Source: CALMEC01 sp964628685
Lineage (GTDB): Bacteria; Actinomycetota; Thermoleophilia; Miltoncostaeales; Miltoncostaeaceae
DNA: 64,000 nt
Assembly (NCBI GenBank): GCA_964628685.1
Contig: CAZVNM010000003.1
Location: forward strand, 372,001 to 436,000
Reading direction: 5' to 3'
Shown here: positions 58,709 through 64,000 of the stretch, in pieces
Numbering within the stretch: position 1 is the stretch's first letter
Layout of the letters: each line of letters begins with the position of its first letter
Position numbers and translations under genes: made by a program
The notes under the pieces: generated by a model
What the model was told of the DNA's origin: nothing
What the model saw: only the letters and a program-made list of their open reading frames with translations
Database searches by the model: none

Positions 58709-59704
58709 GTGGGACCGCCCCCGCCGGCCCGGTGCGAGAGGATCACGGGTCACGCCGCCGAAGACATGGGGGTGGATCCCTGGGAGTCGTCCTTGATCGC
58801 CCTCGCGGACCGGCTCGAGCGCCAGGGCGCGCGCCGGTCGGAGCTCGCGCCGCGCACCAAGGAGCAGTACCTGGGCGACTGCAGGCGGGTCGCGCGCTGG
58901 ATGTCCGAGCATGGCGTCGCCGGTCCCGAGCGCATCACCGCCACGGCGCTCGAGACGTGCTTTCGCGATCTGGCGTGGTCGGCGACCACGCGACGACGGG
59001 CGATCGTGGCGGTGGGGCTGTGGCTCGACCCGCTCTTCCCGCCGGGCCGTTCGCCCGCGGACCTCGTGGAGCGGCCCAAGACGGTGCCGGGTCCCGTGCC
59101 GCGACTCTCGCAGGAGGAGGCCGCGCGGGTGGTGGAGGACGCCCCGCCGGCGAATCCGGTCCATCCGGTGGAGGCGGCGCTTGCGTTGCGCGACCACGCC
59201 ATCCTCGAGGTGCTCTACGGCAGCGGGGTGCGTCGCCAGGAGGTGTGCGACCTGGTGCTGGCGGGCGTGGACTTCGAGCACGAGACCATCCGCGTCGTCG
59301 GCAAGGGCGGCAAGCACCGCACCGTTCCCATCACCGAGCCGGCGGTCGACGCGCTGCGCGACTGGCTGCGCGACGGGCGACCGGTCCTCGTGCACGGCGT
59401 AGCGGGGCCGGCGGTGCGCGAGCCGCTCTTCGTCAGCCGGTCAGGGCGGCCGCTCGACGGCAGCGCGGTCTATCGCATCGTGTCGCGCCGGCTGCGGTCG
59501 GCGGGTCGCGCCGGTGGGCCCCACCTTCTGCGTCACGCTGCGGCCACCCACCTGCTGGAGGGACCCGACGGCGTGGGTGGTGCGCACCTGCGCGTCGTGC
59601 AGGAGGTGCTGGGGCACGAGAGCCTGGCGACCACCCAGCGCTACACGGGCGTCACCACCAAGGCGATGCAGAACATCCTGCGTCGCGGGCACCCGCGGGG
59701 ATGA
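58709..59704 (+). CDS. Tyrosine recombinase (XerC/D-like), first of a pair
   Basis: 331 aa from a GTG at 58709; an internal ATG at 58766 gives 312 aa, closer to XerC/D length. N-terminal SAM-like core-binding domain, then the catalytic domain with the Arg in GVRRQEVCDLVL near residue 175, Lys in GKGGKHRTVPI near 198, HLLRHAAATHLL near 273, LGHESL near 302 and the nucleophile in TQRYTGV near 312. It lies immediately after tRNA-Met and overlaps the second recombinase gene by 4 nt. It may be housekeeping XerC/D or an integrase pair. Confidence 0.9.
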   Translation: MGPPPPARCERITGHAAEDMGVDPWESSLIALADRLERQGARRSELAPRTKEQYLGDCRRVARWMSEHGVAGPERITATALETCFRDLAWSATTRRRAIVAVGLWLDPLFPPGRSPADLVERPKTVPGPVPRLSQEEAARVVEDAPPANPVHPVEAALALRDHAILEVLYGSGVRRQEVCDLVLAGVDFEHETIRVVGKGGKHRTVPITEPAVDALRDWLRDGRPVLVHGVAGPAVREPLFVSRSGRPLDGSAVYRIVSRRLRSAGRAGGPHLLRHAAATHLLEGPDGVGGAHLRVVQEVLGHESLATTQRYTGVTTKAMQNILRRGHPRG

Positions 59705-60738
59705 GCCCGTCGGTCGACCCGGCCGGTCTGGCGATGCTCGTCGAGACGTTCGTCGCATCGCGGCCGAGTGCCAACACGCGGGCCGCGTACCGGCGCGACC
59801 TGCAGGTGCTGGCGGCCGGCCTCGGCATCGAGGAGCTGCCGGACGGCGGTGGCGGGCTCATGGCGGTGGAGGACGACGCCGCGGCGCGATCCGCCGCCGT
59901 CGCGCTCTCCGAGATTCCGGCGGAGTGGTGGCAGGGGTGGCGGGACGCGCTGGAGGGCAGCGTCGCCAGCAGGCGCAGGCGCGTGGCCGGGGTGCGGGCG
60001 TTCTGTCGGTGGTGGTCCGGGCTCTTCGCCCTGCGAAACCCGGTGGACGGGCTGTCGCCGCCGGGCGGTGTCGCCCAGGCCCGCGAGAGGCTGGGGCGTG
60101 AGGTGGTGGCGCTCGATCAGGGGCAGGTGCGCGCCATGTGCGACGCGGCCGCCCGGCGACCCGGACCGGAGGGGGCGTGCGCACGCGCCCTGGTGGAGGT
60201 GCTCTACGGGTGCGGCCTGCGCGCCAGCGAGGCCGCCGGGCTCAGCATGTCGGACCTGCACCTGGACGATGCGGCCGATCCGTTCGTCGTGGTGCACGGC
60301 AAGGGTGCCAGGCAGCGGGCGGTGGCGGTGCCGGTCGTCGCGCGGGAGGCCCTGCTCGCCTACCTGCGGGTGGGTCGCCCCGAGCTGCGCGCCCGCGACG
60401 TGCATCCGCGCCGCGACCAGGCGCGTCACCGCGACGCCGACGCCGTGTTCCTCACCGCCGCCGGCCGTCGGCTGGGTCGTCCGGGCGTGTGGCGGGTGGT
60501 GCAGGCCGTGGCCGACGACGCGGGGCTGATCGAGCAGGGGCAGCGTGTCTTCCCGCATGCCCTGCGCCACTCGTGCGGCACGCACCTCATCCAGTCCGGC
60601 GTCGACATCCGGTACGTGCAGGCGCACCTGGGCCACGCGAGCCCCGTCACCACCGAGATCTACACGCACGTGACCGCCGCGCACCTGAAGGACGACTTCG
60701 ACCGGGCGCATCCGAGGAGCCGCCGCAAGGCGTCCTGA
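59701..60738 (+). CDS. Tyrosine recombinase (XerC/D-like), second of a pair
   Basis: 345 aa. Catalytic residues are complete: Arg in CGLRASEAAGLS near residue 173, Lys in HGKGARQRAVAVP near 201, FPHALRHSCGTHLIQSG near 285, LGHASPVTT near 310 and Tyr in EIYTHV near 321. The C-terminus is basic. ATG at 59701 overlaps the previous stop. Pairing of two active tyrosine recombinases in one operon fits heterotetrameric XerCD-type action. Repeat locus D begins 114 bp downstream. Confidence 0.92.
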   Translation: MSPSVDPAGLAMLVETFVASRPSANTRAAYRRDLQVLAAGLGIEELPDGGGGLMAVEDDAAARSAAVALSEIPAEWWQGWRDALEGSVASRRRRVAGVRAFCRWWSGLFALRNPVDGLSPPGGVAQARERLGREVVALDQGQVRAMCDAAARRPGPEGACARALVEVLYGCGLRASEAAGLSMSDLHLDDAADPFVVVHGKGARQRAVAVPVVAREALLAYLRVGRPELRARDVHPRRDQARHRDADAVFLTAAGRRLGRPGVWRVVQAVADDAGLIEQGQRVFPHALRHSCGTHLIQSGVDIRYVQAHLGHASPVTTEIYTHVTAAHLKDDFDRAHPRSRRKAS

Positions 60739-60851
60739 GAACGGCGGCGGCGGACGTGCGGGCGGATGCCGCCGCGTGGCCCGTGGCGTGGGGGTGTGAT
60801 GGAGCCGCCGGCGTTCGTGACGTTCGCACCCGTGCTCGTGTCGGGGGGGCG

Positions 60852-61061
60852 TCAACAGTGAACGGCGGCCGACCTCCTTTTGAACGTCGCGCGGCGGTTC
60901 AATCGGACGTGAAGGGGTGGTCGTCGCGATCCGCCTGGGGGTCGTCGTGCCGTGCCGGGGTCGGCGGCGATCGTGACGTTTGCGCCCGTGTTCGTGTCGG
61001 GGGTGTCAACAGTGAACGGCGGCAGACGGCCGTTTGAACGTCGGGCGCCGTTCAATTGGAC
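60852..61061. repeat. Intergenic repeat, locus D (two units of the 22-bp-phased box family)
   Basis: Unit 1 has boxes at 60852-60863 (TCAACAGTGAAC), 60874-60885 and 60897-60908 (GTTCAATCGGAC). Unit 2 has boxes at 61006-61017 (the same TCAACAGTGAAC), 61028-61039 and 61050-61061 (GTTCAATTGGAC). Spacing is 22-23 bp between boxes and 154 bp between units. The order matches locus B and is the reverse of loci A and C. It fills the convergent gap 60739-61103 between the recombinase and phosphoesterase genes; no gene is visible there. Confidence 0.85.
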
Positions 61062-61103
61062 GTGAGGCGCGTCCGCCGGCGGGTGTCGGGTCGGGACGCC
61101 CGC

Positions 61104-61853
61104 TCAGCGGGCGCCGGGCAGCCGACGGGGAGCGTCGTGCTCCTCACTCCAGTGCGGCTCGGCCCGCGCGCCCTCCGTCCCGAGGTCGATCACGCGGATC
61201 GAGCGGATGCGTCCCTCGGAGATCTCGATCATGCCGACCGATGGACGCACCGCATCGTCACCCAGTTGGCGACGGTAGCGTCGCACCACGCGGTCGGCTG
61301 TTCCACGCACGCCGGGTCGCGGCTCCACACCGCCCTCCAGGCTGCCCCACGGGCAGACCGCCCCGGGGGAGAAGACGAGCGTGCCGTCCACGGGCTCGAG
61401 CGCGGGCTCGTGCCAGTGGCCGTACACCAACACGTCGACGGGTCCCACGCGACGCACGAGCGACCGGTGGAGCCCGGCGCGCCACCGCAGGCGACGTCCC
61501 GCCGCGACGTGGGCGAGGATGACCGCGATGTCGAGCGCGTAGAGACGTCGGCCATGGGTGAGCCCGATGCGCACGCCGTCCACCGTGATCGTTTGGATGA
61601 CAGGAAGCCGCACCGGCCCCAGGCGGTCGTGGTCGCCGCGCACCGCGACCACGGGTGCGATGCGCGCCAGCTCGTCCAGCACCGCAGGGGTGCAGATGTC
61701 GCCCGCGTGCAGGATCAGGTCGCACCCGGCGAGGACACGCCCGACGGCATCGGGCATCCGCTCCAGGAACTCGCCCACGTGCGAGTCGGCCACCACGCCG
61801 ACGCGGGTCACGCCGCCGGGTACGCCGTCCCGCGCTGCCCGCGGCTCAGCCAT
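61104..61853 (-). CDS. YfcE/MJ0936-type metallophosphoesterase
   Basis: 249 aa from the ATG at 61853 (235 aa from a GTG at 61811, which begins directly at the conserved strand). Dimetal phosphoesterase motifs: VGVVADSHVGEF near residue 18, LHAGDI near 49, RGDHD near 73, THGRRL near 99 and YGHWHEPAL near 144. The C-terminus extends about 60 residues beyond the YfcE core. It overlaps moeA by 8 nt in the longer form. Substrate unknown; a phosphodiester is likely. Confidence 0.84.
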   Translation of the reverse strand: MAEPRAARDGVPGGVTRVGVVADSHVGEFLERMPDAVGRVLAGCDLILHAGDICTPAVLDELARIAPVVAVRGDHDRLGPVRLPVIQTITVDGVRIGLTHGRRLYALDIAVILAHVAAGRRLRWRAGLHRSLVRRVGPVDVLVYGHWHEPALEPVDGTLVFSPGAVCPWGSLEGGVEPRPGVRGTADRVVRRYRRQLGDDAVRPSVGMIEISEGRIRSIRVIDLGTEGARAEPHWSEEHDAPRRLPGAR

Positions 61854-63102
61854 CGACCGCGAGCACGGTCACCGGGTCGCCGGACGTCAGCCGTGTGATC
61901 CCCGGCGGCACCAGGATCAGCCCGTCCACGCCGATCAGCGATCGCGTCGAGTGCGAGCCCTGGTTGCCGGTGGTCGGCTGCGCGATCAGGTCGCGGCCCT
62001 CCCCGGACAGCGTGCAGCGGATCGCGAGGGTCAGCCCGGCGGGCGACCCGCAGGCGCCACCGCGGTAGATCGCCGGCAGCAGGGTGGGGCCGCGGCGCAC
62101 GCCCTCGCACGCGTCCAGGGCGGGTGCCACGAACAGATGGAAGGAGGTGAACGCCGACGCCGGGTTACCGGGCAGGCCGAAGACGAGCTGCGGTGCCGCC
62201 CCCGCACGGTCGCGGACCCCGAACCAGGTCGGCCGGCCGGGCCGCACGCCCACGCCCCGGAATACCTGCCGGACGCCGCGCGATTCGAGCGCCGGCCGAA
62301 CGTGGTCGTGTGCGCCGTCCGAGATGCCTCCTGTGATCACCACCACGTCGGCGGCCGCCAGCGCGTCGGACACGGCGTCCTCGGTCGGGCCGCGCTCATC
62401 GGACACCCGCGCGCGGGAGAAGGTGACGATGCCGCCGGCGGCGCTCACCAGGTGCTCGAGCATCGGGACGTCGGCATCGTGGATCTGCCCGGGTGCCGGA
62501 TCCGCACCGGGTTCGGTGAACTCGTCGCCGGTGCCCACGATCGCCACACGCGGCGCACGATGCACCTCGAGCTCGGTGATGCCGAGCGCGGCGATCGCCC
62601 CGCAGTCGCCGGCCGTGAGTCGGTGGCCCCGGTGGATGACGGTCACCCCGGACCGGATGTCGTCGCCGCGCGGACGCACATGGTGCCCCGGCACGACCGC
62701 TGCCGTGACGACCACGTCGACGCCGTCCACCCATGCGTCCCGCGCGGCGATGATCGCGTCCGCGCGGTCGGGCAGCGGCGCGCCGGTCGAGATCCGCATG
62801 GCGGTCGCGGCGCGCAGCGGGTCCGGTGACGGTGCGCCCGCGCGCGATTCGCCCCGGATCCGAAGACGCACCGGATGGTCGGGTGCGGCGTCGACCGTGT
62901 CGGCGGCGCGAACCGCGAAGCCGTCCCTGGCCGAACCGTCGAACGGCGGCAGGTCGGTGCGGCCGGCGATCGCCCGGGACGGCACCCGACCGCGGGCCAC
63001 GGTGAGGGCGACACGTTCGGTGTGCTGGGCGCGCACCTCGGCGGCGATGGCGGCGCGGGCGGCGTTCAGGTCGAGCGGCCCGTCCCGGTCCTCACCCCTC
63101 AT
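61846..63102 (-). CDS. moeA: Molybdopterin molybdenumtransferase
   Basis: 418 aa, normal length. It inserts molybdate into adenylated molybdopterin. Conserved MoeA segments: LPPFDGSARDGFAVRA near residue 51, ISTGAPLPDRADAII near 103, VAIVGTGDEF near 187, VVITGGISDGAHD near 258 and FGLPGNPASAF near 315. It overlaps the upstream mog-like gene by 11 nt, so the last two steps of molybdenum cofactor synthesis are coexpressed. Confidence 0.92.
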   Translation of the reverse strand: MRGEDRDGPLDLNAARAAIAAEVRAQHTERVALTVARGRVPSRAIAGRTDLPPFDGSARDGFAVRAADTVDAAPDHPVRLRIRGESRAGAPSPDPLRAATAMRISTGAPLPDRADAIIAARDAWVDGVDVVVTAAVVPGHHVRPRGDDIRSGVTVIHRGHRLTAGDCGAIAALGITELEVHRAPRVAIVGTGDEFTEPGADPAPGQIHDADVPMLEHLVSAAGGIVTFSRARVSDERGPTEDAVSDALAAADVVVITGGISDGAHDHVRPALESRGVRQVFRGVGVRPGRPTWFGVRDRAGAAPQLVFGLPGNPASAFTSFHLFVAPALDACEGVRRGPTLLPAIYRGGACGSPAGLTLAIRCTLSGEGRDLIAQPTTGNQGSHSTRSLIGVDGLILVPPGITRLTSGDPVTVLAVDG

Positions 63103-63580
63103 CGTGGTGCGTCGGCCGGTCGAGCAGCTGGTCGAGCGCGTGTCCCATCACGTCGACCAGTGGCGCCCCGGCCTGGGCGATCGCGCTCGGCGTGCCCGGG
63201 AAGTTGATGATGAGCACGTTGTGGCGCATGCCCGCGACCCCCCGCGAGAGCATCCAGTGCGGCGTGTGCTCGCGCGATGCCAGTCGCATGGCCTCGGCGA
63301 TGCCCGGGGCCTCGCGGTCGATCACCTCGCGCGTGGCGTCCGGCGTGACATCGCTGGACGACAGCCCCGTGCCGCCGGCGGTGAGCACGAGATCGACCGA
63401 CTCGGAGTCCGCCCAGTGGCGCAGCCGTGCGGTGATGGTGTCGCGGTCATCCGGAATGAGTTCCGCGGCCACCACGCGGCCGCCGATCACGTCGGTGAAC
63501 GCGGCCAGTGCCGTGGTCGAGAGGTCGTCGCCGGCACCGGCGGCGCGACTGGTGGAGATCGTGATGGTGACGACGCGCAT
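63092..63580 (-). CDS. Molybdopterin adenylyltransferase/MoaB-like protein
   Basis: 162 aa. The MoaB/Mog fold is indicated by TISTSRAAG near residue 8, LVLTAGGTGLSSSDVTPDAT near 64 and INFPGTPSAIAQA near 124. Mog adenylates molybdopterin for MoeA. It could be named mog or moaB; length (162 aa) is nearer to MoaB-type, which also serves as adenylyltransferase in many bacteria. The gap 63581-63816 upstream shows nothing besides the promoter of the next gene. Confidence 0.88.
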   Translation of the reverse strand: MRVVTITISTSRAAGAGDDLSTTALAAFTDVIGGRVVAAELIPDDRDTITARLRHWADSESVDLVLTAGGTGLSSSDVTPDATREVIDREAPGIAEAMRLASREHTPHWMLSRGVAGMRHNVLIINFPGTPSAIAQAGAPLVDVMGHALDQLLDRPTHHDEG

Positions 63581-63804
63581 CCTGTTCCGGCCCTCCGGCG
63601 GTCACGGTCGGTGACCTCATGATGGTACCGGCGCGCCCGCGTGCGGGGTGACGCCTCCACCGGTGCGGGTCGCACGGTTCCCGCCTCTGCATCCGAGGAG
63701 TCCGCGCGGTCGGTCGCCACCGGCGGCCGGGCGCCGGAGGTCGGCCGTCGTCGCGCCGCTCACCCGGGCGCGTGGTGACGGATGCGCCGGCCGGTGCCAA
63801 TCAC

Positions 63805-63810
63805 TACAAT
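63805..63810 (+). promoter_or_regulatory. Candidate -10 element of the secreted-protein gene at the window end
   Basis: TACAAT, a near-perfect -10 hexamer, ends 6 bases before the GTG at 63817. Transcription would start at or beside that codon, suggesting a leaderless message. Confidence 0.55.
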
Positions 63811-63816
63811 CGCCGC

Positions 63817-64000
63817 GTGCGCACGAGGAGGATGAGCGGTCGTCTGGGCGTTGCGGTGATGGCCTGTGTGATCGGCGCATCGTCCGCCGTCGCCCAGGAG
63901 CCGGGAGGTCCGCCGCCGACTCCCGCCCCCGTCGATCCGGGTTCTGCGCTGCCCGCGCCCCCTCCAGACCCTGCGAAGCAGCAGCCGGCACCGGCGCCCC
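63817..64000 (+). CDS. Secreted proline-rich protein, partial (runs off the window)
   Basis: The first 61 codons are visible. From the GTG at 63817 (or an ATG at 63832 that directly abuts AGGAGG) the product has a Sec signal peptide ending SSAVAQ, then an alanine/proline-rich stretch (PPPTPAPVDPG, PAPPPDPA, PAPAP). The rest lies beyond the right edge, so function cannot be judged. The proline-rich start suggests an exported, wall-spanning protein. Confidence 0.65.
   Translation, partial: MRTRRMSGRLGVAVMACVIGASSAVAQEPGGPPPTPAPVDPGSALPAPPPDPAKQQPAPAP

Noticed and set aside
58605..61061. Integrated phage or island bounded by tRNA-Met
   Set aside because: Beyond the two recombinases there are only ordinary genes (moeA, mog-like, phosphoesterase) and no phage or transfer genes; no copy of the tRNA end was seen in the remaining 5 kb.

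Overview
The window is GC-rich, densely packed chromosomal DNA with many GTG starts and 4-nt gene overlaps. It carries a menaquinol-type cytochrome bc complex, a cobalamin ECF transporter, a PknB-type kinase, HD-GYP signalling, and -10-like hexamers placed so close to start codons that leaderless messages are likely. This fits a high-GC Actinomycetota, probably a deep lineage such as Thermoleophilia/Solirubrobacterales. That placement is inferred from gene content; no rRNA is present.

Layout. 1-230: end of an intergenic tandem repeat. 306-3469 (minus): qcrA-qcrB-qcrC-qcrC', with a tandem duplication of the fused cytochrome b/c subunit. 3652-19247 (minus): a 15-gene carbohydrate operon holding an FGGY kinase, two Gfo/Idh/MocA dehydrogenases, a zinc alcohol dehydrogenase, a cupin phosphoglucose isomerase homologue, a phosphotriesterase-family lactonase candidate, a 2-hydroxyacid dehydrogenase, a KDPG-type aldolase, an unusual shikimate-dehydrogenase relative, two TIM-barrel isomerases and a ribose-type ABC importer. 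19575-22682 (minus): a companion operon with a FucI-like isomerase, an aldose epimerase and a GntR/HutC regulator. The same 14-bp palindrome lies in front of both operons, so the GntR protein probably controls the set.

22950-24165: a striking non-coding array of about nine 142-bp units. 24176-28341: ubiD, an unknown gene, hemL and hemB. 28505-28857: more of the same repeat family. 29014-41107: argS, aat, a secreted propeller-like protein, an ABC exporter, a degenerate M23 protein, a YmdB-type phosphodiesterase and a gtrA plus two GT-C glycosyltransferase operon. 41195-43416: an aminotransferase and ddl. 43619-49582: a large secreted repeat protein, a cupin, a TetR/FMN-reductase divergon, a crotonase and an RDD protein. 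49701-55149: an argininosuccinate-lyase-like protein lacking key residues, then an ECF cobalamin uptake operon behind a cobalamin riboswitch. 55189-58154: an HD-GYP protein and a PknB-like kinase. 58408-58678: tRNA-Tyr, -Thr and -Met. 58709-60738: two overlapping tyrosine recombinases. 60852-61061: another repeat locus. 61104-63580: a phosphoesterase, moeA and a mog/moaB protein. The window ends inside a secreted proline-rich protein.

The least expected feature is the intergenic repeat family, seen at four loci (1-228, 22950-24165, 28505-28857, 60852-61061). Each unit holds three 12-bp, mostly palindromic boxes (type GTTCAATTGAAC / GTCCAATTGGAC / GTTCACTGTTGA) spaced 21-23 bp centre to centre, about two helical turns. 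The pattern suggests binding arrays for a dimeric protein, or a non-autonomous element, rather than genes.
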